A stretch of DNA of 64,000 nucleotides, taken from assembly GCF_009932435.1 (NCBI RefSeq), contig NZ_BJOU01000001.1, positions 62,001-126,000 of the forward strand, read 5' to 3'. The position numbers were made by a program, and so were the translations under genes. The stretch is from Gordonia crocea. Its GTDB lineage: Bacteria > Actinomycetota > Actinomycetes > Mycobacteriales > Mycobacteriaceae. Each line of letters opens with the position of its first letter. Position 1 is the first letter of the stretch. Positions 1 through 7,819 of the stretch are shown one piece after another. The notes under the pieces were generated by a model that made no database searches, was not told the origin of the DNA, and saw only the letters and a list, made by a program, of their open reading frames with translations.

Positions 1-605
1 GCAAGAGCGAGATCGTGATGCGCCTGCTCTCCGCCGAGGCCAAGGTGAAGCTCGCCGACATGCGCTCCGGTTCGATGAGCGACGACGACTGGACCCGCCT
101 GGCCCGCCGGATGGGCGAGATCTCCGAGGCGCCGCTGTTCATCGACGATTCGCCGAACCTGACGATGATGGAGATCCGCGCGAAGGCCCGCCGGCTCAAG
201 CAGCGCCACGATCTGAAGATGGTCGTCGTGGACTACATGCAGCTGATGACGTCGGGCAAGAAGGTCGAGTCCCGTCAGCAGGAAGTCTCGGAGTTCTCGC
301 GGTCGCTCAAGCTACTGGCCAAGGAGCTCGAGGTCCCGGTCATCGCGATCTCCCAGCTGAACCGCGGTCCCGAGCAGCGCACCGACAAACGCCCCCAGGT
401 CTCCGACCTGCGTGAATCGGGATCGCTAGAGCAAGATGCCGACATGGTCATCCTGCTACACCGCCCCGACTCCATCGAGCGCGACGACCCCCGAGCCGGC
501 GAGGCCGACATCATCGTGGGCAAACACCGCAACGGCCCGACCGCGACGATCACCGTTGCCCACCAGCTGCATTTGAGCCGCTTCGTCGACATGGCCCGCG
601 GCTGA
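1..605 (+). CDS. dnaB: Replicative DNA helicase DnaB, C-terminal part
   Basis: Last 200 residues of the hexameric 5'-3' helicase that unwinds DNA at the replication fork. The frame is open from base 3, so the gene starts outside the window and the Walker A loop is not visible. Seen here are the Walker B strand VVVDYMQLM, the segment ISQLNRGPEQR followed by LRESGSLEQDAD, and the KHRNGPT stretch near the arginine finger, all typical of the DnaB RecA-like domain. Actinobacterial dnaB often carries inteins; none interrupts this part. The stop at 603-605 is followed by 270 bp without a gene. Confidence 0.96.
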   Translation, partial: KSEIVMRLLSAEAKVKLADMRSGSMSDDDWTRLARRMGEISEAPLFIDDSPNLTMMEIRAKARRLKQRHDLKMVVVDYMQLMTSGKKVESRQQEVSEFSRSLKLLAKELEVPVIAISQLNRGPEQRTDKRPQVSDLRESGSLEQDADMVILLHRPDSIERDDPRAGEADIIVGKHRNGPTATITVAHQLHLSRFVDMARG

Positions 606-650
606 TCTAGGTGTATGTCGAGATGCAGCGAAGATTAGCAAGGTGGTCCC

Positions 651-714
651 GCTTGTTTAACAAGCCTGATCACGGCGTAAGAATCGCCCTGACTAGGGCA
701 AACATGGTCAGGCG
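651..714. other. Two inverted repeats downstream of dnaB
   Basis: A perfect 15-bp palindrome GCTTGTT-T-AACAAGC (651-665) is followed by a hairpin with arms near CGCCCTGAC (683-691) and GTCAGGCG (707-714). Neither is followed by a T-tract, so a terminator role for dnaB is possible but unproven. The first could equally be a regulator site for the promoter at 719-746. Confidence 0.35.
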
Positions 715-718
715 AGCG

Positions 719-746
719 TTGCCCGTAGCCCGCGTTTCGGTATGAT
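719..746 (+). promoter_or_regulatory. Strong-looking orphan promoter
   Basis: TTGCCC (719-724), a 16-bp spacer and TATGAT (741-746) form a good vegetative promoter on the plus strand. No plus-strand gene follows: the next gene is convergent and ends at 880. The predicted transcript would be about 125 nt or would run antisense into that gene. Confidence 0.5.
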
Positions 747-752
747 TTCCTG

Positions 753-878
753 CTAATTTTGCCGGGGAATCTATTCCTGGAAATCGCCGAGTGCGCGGGT
801 GAAACCGGGCGACGAAGGGGCTGAAGTGACCGGCGGCTGGCGGCAGGCTATCGGCGATTGGCTTGTGGGATGAGCTCG
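753..878 (+). ncRNA. Possible small RNA or orphan leader
   Basis: This is the stretch transcribed from the 741-746 promoter up to the convergent gene. It holds no open frame with a ribosome site but has G-rich motifs (GGGGAAT at 763-769, GGGTGAAACC near 798, CGAAGGGGC near 813). These loosely recall actinobacterial ydaO (c-di-AMP) leaders, which usually precede rpf genes. The conserved 3' part of that riboswitch is not evident and no rpf gene follows, so this may be a decayed leader or an unrelated sRNA. Confidence 0.2.
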
Positions 879-879
879 T

Positions 880-1698
880 CTAATTCGCAGATGACGTTGG
901 TGCTGGTTTTGGGGATGTGCTCGGCGGATTCGACGCTTGCTCGGTGACTCCGTGACCGGGCTTGGTCAGCGGAAGGGTTGCGAGGTGCTTCTGGAGCCGC
1001 TTCGACATCGGCATGAACGTGACGAAGGTCAGGCTTCCCGAGACAACCGCGCCTACCAGCGGCACGACCTTGGCTGCGCTCTTGGCGAAGACCTGCTTGG
1101 TCATCTGAATGCCCAGGAGCCCTGCAACCTTCTTGACCACCGGATATATCGCACCCTTGGTGAGAGCCTTCTGCGGCAGCTTCCTGGCCACTTCACTTGC
1201 GATCAACTTCGAGACTTGCGCCACGCCGGCCTGGGCCGCGTTCACGCCAAACATCACGCCGATGAACAGCGTGAGCATGCTTTCGGTCGCGGAGTCCATT
1301 CCGTCGGCGCTGTCGTCGAAGAGCTCCGGCCAGCTGTAGATGTAGGCGAGCTTCTGGACGACGCGAAGAAGGTGCCCATAGTACTGCGCGATATCAGCCG
1401 GGACCGTGCCGATCGCTGCGAGGCCTCCAGGGATGCCGGCTGCCGTGGAAAGTGTCGTCACCTTGCCGGTCTCGAACTTGATCACGCTGTTGGCGATCTT
1501 GTCGATCACTTGAGGTGTTACGCCTGCTTCGGCCGGTGTTGTGGCGATAGCGAGTTTGATCTGCTCGTCGGTGCAGTATCGCTTCAGCTCTCTGCGGAGG
1601 AAGGCCTCCCGGTTGATCTGCACACCCGGCAGCTGAGCCGATGCCTGCAGCGTCTGCTCGAACTTCGTCGACGGAGCGACCTGATTGCCTTTGGCCAT
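880..1698 (-). CDS. EcsC-family-like protein
   Basis: A 272-residue protein resembling the EcsC family, whose function is not established. After a basic, helical N-terminus come a Gly/Ala-rich hydrophobic stretch (about 83-100, GIPGGLAAIG), a conserved-looking DIAQYYGHLLRVVQKLAYIY segment (about 104-123), and two more weakly hydrophobic regions around 150-165 and 205-230. The tail is Pro/Ser-rich. There is no signal peptide, so it is probably peripheral or membrane-embedded. ATG at 1698 has a weak ribosome site. GC is lower than in dnaB, which suggests the accessory island starts here. Confidence 0.6.
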   Translation of the reverse strand: MAKGNQVAPSTKFEQTLQASAQLPGVQINREAFLRRELKRYCTDEQIKLAIATTPAEAGVTPQVIDKIANSVIKFETGKVTTLSTAAGIPGGLAAIGTVPADIAQYYGHLLRVVQKLAYIYSWPELFDDSADGMDSATESMLTLFIGVMFGVNAAQAGVAQVSKLIASEVARKLPQKALTKGAIYPVVKKVAGLLGIQMTKQVFAKSAAKVVPLVGAVVSGSLTFVTFMPMSKRLQKHLATLPLTKPGHGVTEQASNPPSTSPKPAPTSSAN

Positions 1699-1870
1699 GG
1701 GAGCAACCTATCGCAGCCTTCCGACACGGACCGCTGATGGGGCGAAGGAGACGTCGGCCTATCACCCGAAATGCCTCGCTGACCGATTGTCGACTTGCTC
1801 CCTTAGTAGCCCTTCGACCTCGATTTCTTGCTAGATTTGGTGCTAATTCCTGCGGAAGCGGAGGTGTCAC

Positions 1871-2208
1871 TTGACCGAGAGTTCCCGCGCGGCGGTGACG
1901 TGGCGGTTCCGATTCGCTGGCGACAAGGTGTCCCGCGTGTTGAACTGGCGGTCCGACGGTCCGCCGGATCTCGCACGTGTAGTTCCGATTCGCAAGCCTC
2001 GATCCTCGGAACGTCACCGGCACATACCTGTCACTGCGTATTCACTGACCATGCGCGACCACCTAGAACTCGAGTCGGGCCTCGAGCATGACCTCTTGCG
2101 ACGCCTGGACCGGCTCAACGATATCGTCGCGCTGATACCGCAACCGTGTCAGCTGAAGCGGGGCGGATCGTCCTCGGCGAAAAACACGCCCGACTTACTC
2201 AGCCTTTG
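1871..2208 (+). pseudogene. Truncated TnsA-like transposase endonuclease
   Basis: The 112-residue frame matches the start of the actinobacterial TnsA-like endonuclease subunits of Tn7-like transposons, which cleave DNA at element ends. It shows RHIPVTAYS, then ESGLEHDLLRRLDR (first catalytic Glu of the PD-(D/E)XK fold) and finally TPDLL (second catalytic Asp), and then stops. The QxK part of the active site and the rest of the protein are missing, because an IS3 orfB scrap abuts the stop. TTG at 1871 is chosen as start since GGAGG lies six bases upstream. The protein is inactive as it stands. Confidence 0.6.
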
Positions 2209-2285
2209 AGTACCCGGCACGTCACCGTGACGGGGATTCCGTCGGCGGCGAGCTCTTTCACGAGCGGGTAGAGCCTTTTCCCGGA
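2204..2285 (-). mobile_element. Relic of IS3-family transposase orfB start
   Basis: The minus strand reads LYPLVKELAADGIPVTVTCRVLK and then stops, which is the usual beginning of IS3-family OrfB proteins. Only about 80 bp survive and no end repeats are recognisable. It lies exactly at the breakpoints of the TnsA-like gene on its left and the unknown gene fragment on its right, so an IS3 insertion followed by deletion probably broke both. Confidence 0.55.
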
Positions 2286-2559
2286 AGGTTCGCCTGCGAC
2301 AGAAGCTCTCCCAGAAGGCCCCACGCTCGTACGAGGTCAAGGCGTGGCCCACGAGGGCCATCGCCGTGATCCCAGCGCACTCGAGCACTGCTTGCTCCAA
2401 GTCGCGCCGACGCGCGAGCATCACCACGCCGAACAGCTCGATCGCTTCGGCGATCTCCTCACTTGTGGGATTCGTTTCGATGACGAAGCGGGCATGGCGA
2501 AACCGGTCCCGAAGACGGTGTTCTATGTCCAACACTCGATGGCGCGTCGGCTGGTCCAC
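2286..2559 (-). pseudogene. Fragment of an unrecognised gene
   Basis: GTG at 2559 has an excellent ribosome site (AAAGGAGG, four bases upstream) and opens about 90 residues: a charged helical start, then IAEAIELFGVVMLARRRD and ALVGHALTSYERGAFWESF. The natural composition and good start say this was a real gene. The sequence runs into the IS3 scrap at about 2286 and continues out of register to 2149. No family recognised. Confidence 0.45.
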
Positions 2560-2804
2560 GCTGCCTCCTTTCGCGTCAGGACCTCTTACCTTTACACAAG
2601 ACACCGACACCTACCCGGACCTCGTCGCGCGGCGTTCCAATCACTGGACGAGTTCCCCCAAACATGTCACTGGACTTCCGGAACTCTGTCCAACGCATGC
2701 ACGAGATCCGCTGTGCACCTCGGTGAACGTGTCCGCTGTCAGCATGCTCGCCAGCAAAGTTGAAACCCGCTAGCCATTCGACCGCCGCGCCCATAGCCAC
2801 CGGG

Positions 2805-2890
2805 ATCATCAACGCGCGCACCCGAGGCTACAACTGGCTCATCAAGCAGACGGAGCGCTCGCCTGCAAGTTCCGCAACCTTGAAAGCTAA
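2805..2890 (+). mobile_element. Relic of ISL3-family transposase C-terminus
   Basis: Reading INARTRGYNWLIKQTER, with one shift of frame near 2860 into ACKFRNLES and then TAA, gives the conserved near-C-terminal block of ISL3-family transposases (typically TEGYNRLIK...R.A.GFRN). It is short, frameshifted and lacks end repeats. Apart from this relic, bases 2560-3060 hold no gene: the open frames there are short, lack ribosome sites and resemble nothing. Confidence 0.45.
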
Positions 2891-3060
2891 CACCGGCGGA
2901 TGCGTTCTTGACATGTCCTCCCGCAGATCGGTCCGCGCGGCACTGAGCCCGCCCCCGGCGGGCGGCAGGACAGCACCGTGATCGGAATGGCTGGCCGGAA
3001 GGGAACGGCGGCCACAAAGTGCCAACACCGCCCCTTAACGCCCGAGCGTCTCCCCTCGGC

Positions 3061-4671
3061 TTAGTTGTCTCCGAAGCGGGCACGCCAGTAGCTGACGTTC
3101 CGCCAGTAGTCGAGGTCTTGGCGAGCGTCATGGAATGTGAAGTCGATCAAGTGCCGGCTCCACGGGTGCACCGGGCTGAGCGGCCAGACGGTGTCCTGAC
3201 TGGTGAATAGGTACCACGTCCGGGGTGCCGTCGGCGGGTCCCATTCCACTTTGACCGATACCCCGTCGCCGGGGTTCTCAACGATTGTGCCGGTGAGCAA
3301 GATGTCCATGCAGGAGACCCGGTGATCGCGGTGATCGAAGGGAATGTTCGTTTTCGTGTTGTACCGTTTGCGAACCGCGATCCGCTCGCCAGGGAGCATG
3401 TCCATCACCTTGGTTTCATACCGCTCGTCCGGGTCCATTCGCCACTCATCAGCCTGGCGGAAGTCAGCAATGGTGTTACGCGTGCTCTCCTTCGGTCCAG
3501 CGTTCACGAACCAGAACAGCGGGATGTCGTCTGGCTGCATGGCGATGTTCTGCGGGGCTTCGACCTCGTCGTCGCCGTTCTCGCCTTCCAAGGTCCTCGC
3601 CTCATCCGCCAGCTCGGTAACCAACTTCTTAGCTTCCGCAGTATCCAGCGGCGCTTCGGCTTCGGGTCGCTGGTAGCCGGAATAGACGTCTTCCACGAGC
3701 TGTGTGCAGTGATACCTCGAGTACACACTCGGATGTTTACGCATGACGTCGAGGACGAGTCGCGCAGCAGCTCGCTGGACAGCTGGATCATCAAGCAGCG
3801 ACTCCAGGTCCCCGATCGTCGTCGCACGCAACCTGGCCACGTCGGGCCCCGAGTCTTCATACAGTGTCTTGGTATCGACCTGAACACCCGGGTGTCGCTT
3901 GCGAAATGCCCGCTGGGCTTGCTGATCGGGGAGTACAAGCGATTTGCGGACCACGATGAATCCTCGGCCGTCCGGGCCGACGGCCAACACCTCCATCTTT
4001 CCGACGCTTACGCAAAACGCCCTGCGCCAGTCGAATGTGCCACAACTTACGTTCCAACTCTGGAACTCCGTTCTGCGCGGAGCGGGCACACAACTCTCGA
4101 GGAAAGACCGGAGGACGTTTGTCAACGCTCGAGAGTTCGGCAAGGCCCGAAACTTTGTGGCTGCAGTCCGATACTTGACCTCCTGCCCCTCGAGTAAGGC
4201 TTTCAGGGACGCATCGTCTGAGGCGTTGAACTTCTTCGGGTCCTCGAGCCAGAGTTCCTGCTCAGCCTCGTCGAGGAAGTCGACCAGCTCGTTACTGCCC
4301 GCAGAGATCCCCGCTCCGGCCTTGTTTCGCAACTGCCCTCGCACCATGCCATCGAGCTCATGGATGAACCCCTTCTCCCGTTTCCGGAGTGCGGGCTTCG
4401 AGAGGTTTTGAAGGAGAAGGCGCACCGACGCGACCTCGTCGCCATACGTCAGTTTGTGCTGCCCCAGTCGGTTTCGAACGTTGATCGACTCGCCGAGATA
4501 CCACTCGTTGTTGCTGAACTCGAGCAGGTAGAACCCCGCATATCGAGCCTTGGGGTCACCAACCTTGGTCCTGCGCCCGTCAAACGGGATGCTCTTGGCG
4601 AACCCGTACCGCGTCGCCCACTTGTCTACATCTGAACCCATGGCGTAGAAGGTATCGCGTATGTCGGACAT
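3061..4671 (-). CDS. GIY-YIG nuclease fused to EVE-like reader domain
   Basis: Probable DNA-targeting defence protein of 536 residues. Near the N-terminus (about 45-75) is a GIY-YIG signature, GFYLLEFSNNEWYLGES...NRLGQH, with GFY and YLG in the usual places plus the following Arg and His. The C-terminal part (about 395-515) has IPLFWFVNAG, a GERIAVRKRYN.K..IPFD.R block and an ENPGDG...VEWDPP..PRTWYLFTS block, as in the EVE-like modified-base-binding domain often attached to McrB-type GTPases; no GTPase is present here. The middle is unrecognised. It follows the PD-(D/E)XK gene by about 160 bp on the same strand. ATG 4671 is preferred over GTG 4710. GC is low for the window, suggesting transfer. 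Confidence 0.65.
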   Translation of the reverse strand: MSDIRDTFYAMGSDVDKWATRYGFAKSIPFDGRRTKVGDPKARYAGFYLLEFSNNEWYLGESINVRNRLGQHKLTYGDEVASVRLLLQNLSKPALRKREKGFIHELDGMVRGQLRNKAGAGISAGSNELVDFLDEAEQELWLEDPKKFNASDDASLKALLEGQEVKYRTAATKFRALPNSRALTNVLRSFLESCVPAPRRTEFQSWNVSCGTFDWRRAFCVSVGKMEVLAVGPDGRGFIVVRKSLVLPDQQAQRAFRKRHPGVQVDTKTLYEDSGPDVARLRATTIGDLESLLDDPAVQRAAARLVLDVMRKHPSVYSRYHCTQLVEDVYSGYQRPEAEAPLDTAEAKKLVTELADEARTLEGENGDDEVEAPQNIAMQPDDIPLFWFVNAGPKESTRNTIADFRQADEWRMDPDERYETKVMDMLPGERIAVRKRYNTKTNIPFDHRDHRVSCMDILLTGTIVENPGDGVSVKVEWDPPTAPRTWYLFTSQDTVWPLSPVHPWSRHLIDFTFHDARQDLDYWRNVSYWRARFGDN

Positions 4672-4832
4672 GCCGAGCAGACTCCGACGAATCCCATGGT
4701 GGCTAGTCACATCCCACGTTGCGAGTCCCCAACGGACACGGCGTCATTGGGTCGTCAACGAGCGTCCCGCCCGCCTGTGGCGGCACTGCCACCGAGGCTT
4801 GACCGCTAAGGGCAGTACACCGAGGATTGGCT

Positions 4833-5894
4833 TTAGCTCGGTGATTCACTGTCACGGACCGCTTCGATCTGGTTGCGCACCCAGTCAGCCGCGGCGCCGA
4901 GCTCCGACACCGTTAGTCCCGGCACCTTGACGTACTGATAGACGAAATCTGGGGCGAAGTGATTAAAGACCTTCTTCCCTGCATGCTCTTGTGGCAAGCC
5001 TGGCGGGAATTCGAAGAGGTTAGAAAACTGGCGGCTCAGATCCTCACGCTTCGTTCGTTTGATGGCGCTGCCACCCTGTAAGCCGCTGTCTCGGAAAACA
5101 ACCGCGCGCCGGAACTGATTTCCCTGGAGCTGCCACCCAAGGGAAACGCGCCTCCCATCGACTCGTACCGGCACCAGCTGTTGCACCATCGGAGTCGCTC
5201 TGGACATGCCGCAGTCCACAGGATACGCGCGATCATTCAATCGGCGATCAATCTTTATCGCCACACGTTGAGCCCGCGCCTTCTGGAGTGCAGCGCCCAT
5301 TTGCGAACTGCCAAGCTCACGCAAACGAGCTTCGTCGATCCAAACTGGTTCACCATCCGACTTGATATCTGTGCCGTTAACCAGGATATCGAGGTCTCGG
5401 ATCAGATCGATGTATTTCCTAACCGTCTCAACCTCGTAGGACGAACAATCCGGAAGCGCGCCTTCGAAACTGGTCGCCAGCGTCGCGTAGTTGAGTTCCT
5501 TCCAGCGACCAGTATTGAATCCTGCCTGACTCATGGAGAGCAGCAACAGAATCGGCTTCTCAGGCCACTTAGCTGTCGCCTTTTCGTATGCCGTCAGCTG
5601 TTCTCTGCTTGGAATTGAGAAGACTTTGTTCTCAATCGCTAGGGGCGCATGACCTGGCCAATTCATGACGAGATCGAGGTGCCCACGCTCACGATCAACA
5701 CGCCGCTCGTTGCCAGCACCAGGTTGAGTAAACGTCTGGAATGCCGCATCGGCGACAGCGGGTAGCACGTCGAAGACCCAGGCCAGGAGATTGCTGTGAA
5801 AGAGCTCGCGCTGTCCATACATGAGGCGCCCGAGCGGGTTCGTCCCTATCCGTCTGGCAATCTCGACAAAGTCTTCTGCCACGCCTATTCCCAT
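4833..5894 (-). CDS. PD-(D/E)XK nuclease superfamily protein
   Basis: A 353-residue protein of the PD-(D/E)XK type, likely a DNA endonuclease of a defence system. RELFHSNLLAWVF (about 29-41) is the usual helix before the core. HLDLVMNW supplies the catalytic Asp and LAIENKVF the ExK (about residues 72-92), followed by a QLTAYE helix. The remaining 250 residues are unrecognised and could be a sensor or DNA-recognition part. Its ATG overlaps the end of the NrtR-like gene by 10 bp, so the two are almost certainly cotranscribed and translationally coupled. GC is clearly lower than in the flanking genes, which fits recent acquisition. Confidence 0.7.
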   Translation of the reverse strand: MGIGVAEDFVEIARRIGTNPLGRLMYGQRELFHSNLLAWVFDVLPAVADAAFQTFTQPGAGNERRVDRERGHLDLVMNWPGHAPLAIENKVFSIPSREQLTAYEKATAKWPEKPILLLLSMSQAGFNTGRWKELNYATLATSFEGALPDCSSYEVETVRKYIDLIRDLDILVNGTDIKSDGEPVWIDEARLRELGSSQMGAALQKARAQRVAIKIDRRLNDRAYPVDCGMSRATPMVQQLVPVRVDGRRVSLGWQLQGNQFRRAVVFRDSGLQGGSAIKRTKREDLSRQFSNLFEFPPGLPQEHAGKKVFNHFAPDFVYQYVKVPGLTVSELGAAADWVRNQIEAVRDSESPS

Positions 5895-6598
5895 CTATCG
5901 ACGTTCGATAACCTATGGTACAACCCCGCCGGTCTGCCGCGAACCCCTTCAGCAAACACCGGTTCCCCGTCCCGCAGCACCGGCTCCACAAACGGCTTCA
6001 TCCGTCGGTTGAAGTTGTCTTTGTGTAGCGCTCCACCGATCACGGCCTCGTGCACTTTCCGCAGTTGATATAGCGTAAACGGTTCGGCGAGGAAGCCGTC
6101 GGGATCGGGCAACGTATCGGCATAGCGGTGGCGAAACTCGTAGCGCTCCCGCAGATTGCGCACTGCGGCCGACACGATCGCGTCGTGGTCGAACAGCAGC
6201 GGCCCGCCGTCGGCGAGCCGACCGTCGACGTCCACCGGCACCAATGTCCCCGTCGCTGATTCCAAGTCGCCCTCCCTCATCGACACCGCATGGGCCGCGG
6301 AGATCGCCCAGGTACGACTGTCGCGGTCGGGATCGTCGAACAACCGCAACAGCCGGGGATGCACGTCGCGGCTCGGTTCGACGCCGACCTTGCGCCGGAA
6401 CACATCCGCGACGCTGGCGGCCACGGTGGCCCGTTCGCGCAGGAACGCTCCCGGCAAAGCCTGCCCATCCGGGTCGGTGCGGTCCTGGACCAAGACGCAC
6501 AACTGCGGGTCGGACGTCGTCGCTCCGACCAAGGTGAGGATCGCCAGATCCACGGTCACCCCAGGTCGCGGATAGGTTTCCAGGTCATCGTCGCTCAC
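5885..6598 (-). CDS. NrtR-type Nudix transcriptional regulator
   Basis: A 237-residue protein with an N-terminal Nudix fold (about 12-145) and a C-terminal winged-helix segment (about 165-235, FTLYQLRKVHEAVIGG...NFNRRM). The Nudix box around LPGAFLRERATVAASV lacks the catalytic REXXEE glutamates, as in NrtR regulators that bind ADP-ribose instead of cleaving it. Family members control NAD synthesis or salvage; here no NAD gene is adjacent. It is divergent from the chaperone/ADP-ribosylglycohydrolase genes across a repeat-rich operator and overlaps the downstream nuclease gene by 10 bp. GTG 6598 follows AAGGG directly. Confidence 0.75.
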   Translation of the reverse strand: MSDDDLETYPRPGVTVDLAILTLVGATTSDPQLCVLVQDRTDPDGQALPGAFLRERATVAASVADVFRRKVGVEPSRDVHPRLLRLFDDPDRDSRTWAISAAHAVSMREGDLESATGTLVPVDVDGRLADGGPLLFDHDAIVSAAVRNLRERYEFRHRYADTLPDPDGFLAEPFTLYQLRKVHEAVIGGALHKDNFNRRMKPFVEPVLRDGEPVFAEGVRGRPAGLYHRLSNVDRWE

Positions 6599-6607
6599 CC
6601 CTTCACA

Positions 6608-6653
6608 TTAGCGCGTTTAGCGTGCTAATATTTAGCGAGCATGACAAGCTAAA
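6608..6653. promoter_or_regulatory. TTAGC/GCTAA operator between divergent units
   Basis: Five copies of the half-site TTAGC or its complement lie in 46 bp: 6608-6612, 6617-6621, 6624-6628 (inverted), 6632-6636 and 6648-6652 (inverted). The core TTAGC-GT-GCTAA (6617-6628) is a perfect dyad, and TTTAGC-N11-GCTAAA (6631-6653) a second. The block ends against the AAAGGAGG ribosome site of the rightward gene and contains TAATAT, a plausible -10. The natural candidate to bind it is the adjacent NrtR-like protein, which would then repress both directions. Confidence 0.65.
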
Positions 6654-6663
6654 GGAGGTCATC

Positions 6664-7164
6664 ATGACCCACGACGACCGATTCCGTGACAGCGACGACC
6701 TATGGCGCGACTTCGAGCGCACCGCCACTGCCCCCGGCGGTGACGCGGCGCTGGCGCACATCCCCGACGACAGCGACGACCTGATCCGCCTGGTCGGCGA
6801 GGCGCTGCGGGAGAAGTTCGACGAGCTGCCGCCCCTGGATGAGGATCGCGACTACGTGCTGCACCACCTGGGCCAGCAGGTATGGGTGCATGTCGACGCG
6901 GAGTTTCCGGCCATCACGATCCTGGCCCGCGTCGCCCACGGTGTGTACTCGCGGCGCTCGACCGAGGTGGAGCTCGGCATCCTCAACCGCCAGCACCCGC
7001 TGACCCGATGGGTCCTCGGTGACCGCAGCATCTGGCAGCGCTCCACCCTGATCGCCCTGCCCTTCGCCCCGGCCCACTTGATCCTGCTGCTCGACCAGTT
7101 TTTCGACACCATGTCGTCCACCCGCGACGACCTGGCTTACCGCACCGGCGCAAAGGTGGCCTGA
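6664..7164 (+). CDS. YbjN/CesT-like peptide-binding chaperone fold protein
   Basis: A 166-residue cytoplasmic protein resembling the actinobacterial T3SS-chaperone/YbjN-like fold families. It shows a charged start, then RDYVLHHLGQQVWVHVDAEFPAI and LARVAHGVYSRRSTEVELGILNR (about 58-107), and ILLLDQFFDTMS near the end. Such proteins are thought to bind peptides or partner proteins; no substrate can be inferred. ATG 6664 has a near-perfect AAAGGAGG ribosome site; an earlier in-frame start at 6622 would lie inside the operator. In the ancestral layout its TGA was probably directly followed by the ADP-ribosylglycohydrolase ATG (see the 26-bp repeat). Confidence 0.55.
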   Translation: MTHDDRFRDSDDLWRDFERTATAPGGDAALAHIPDDSDDLIRLVGEALREKFDELPPLDEDRDYVLHHLGQQVWVHVDAEFPAITILARVAHGVYSRRSTEVELGILNRQHPLTRWVLGDRSIWQRSTLIALPFAPAHLILLLDQFFDTMSSTRDDLAYRTGAKVA

Positions 7165-7165
7165 C
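7140..7165 (+). repeat. 26-bp direct repeat, left copy
   Basis: Perfect copy of 8091-8116, beginning CCGCACCGGCGCAAAGG. It covers the last codons and the TGA stop of the chaperone gene. Together with the right copy it brackets the 925-bp VbhA/Fic segment. Confidence 0.9.
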
Positions 7166-7177
7166 GCGTCCCGACCA

Positions 7178-7812
7178 TCACAACTCGTATGCCGGCTCGT
7201 CGTCGAGGATCTTCTCGAACAGGGCCTCCAACCCGAGCAAGCTCTGGTCCGCGCGGGCCTCGTGGCACGCTGCGTGGAGCTCCGCAGATTCGGTTAGCTC
7301 CCAAGCCAGACCCCGCCCACTTTCAGAAAGGAGGAGATCGAAGAACTCTCGGGTGCTTCGTCCGTTCCCCTCGCGGAACGGATGCGCGAAGTTCACGTAG
7401 TCGTAGAGATACGCCACTCGCCGCGGCAGGTTGTCCTCGGGGACGGCGCGCAACCGGTCGAGCTCGGCGATCGTTTCAGTCGCATGGTTCATCGCCAGGC
7501 CGATCATGTCGGGCGGACTGAACGGTTCCCCTTCCTTCGTCAGTCCGACCGTGCGCAGCTCGCCCGCCCCTCGTAAATGTCTTGAAAGAGGTACCGATGT
7601 ATCGCCTGCAGAAAGCCGAGCGAATAGGTCCGTGGCCCCAGCGGCCAAACCGCCTCCCGAAGTTCGATGGTTCTCGCTTCAACAAGGTCGTTCTCCGCAT
7701 CGGCAAGATCCTCCGGGTCGGTAACGCCCAGCAGGTTGCGCAACACGTCGGTGCCCGGGACGAAATAGCCCTGCCAGTCACGCTCGGAATCGCCGGTGTC
7801 CCAGGGCTTCAC
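7178..7812 (-). pseudogene. Fic-family toxin gene with one-base frameshift
   Basis: Fic proteins transfer AMP, or other phospho-groups, to hydroxyl side chains of target proteins. The N-terminal part (7812 to about 7570) reads MKPWDTGDSERDW...AIHRYLFQDIYE. The rest continues in another frame as AGELRTVGLTKEG and has the full active-site motif HPFREGNGRSTR (near 7370). The expected DIYEWAGELR junction is restored by adding a single T after the GAG at 7570-7572, so one base is missing. It may be a true knockout, a phase-variable state or a sequencing error. It is preceded by the antitoxin gene with a 7-bp gap. Confidence 0.8.
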
Positions 7813-7819
7813 CGAGCCC

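Noticed and set aside
2739..3131. 130-codon minus-strand frame near the ISL3 relic
   Set aside because: No start signal, low-complexity composition, and it runs through a recognisable transposase scrap on the other strand.
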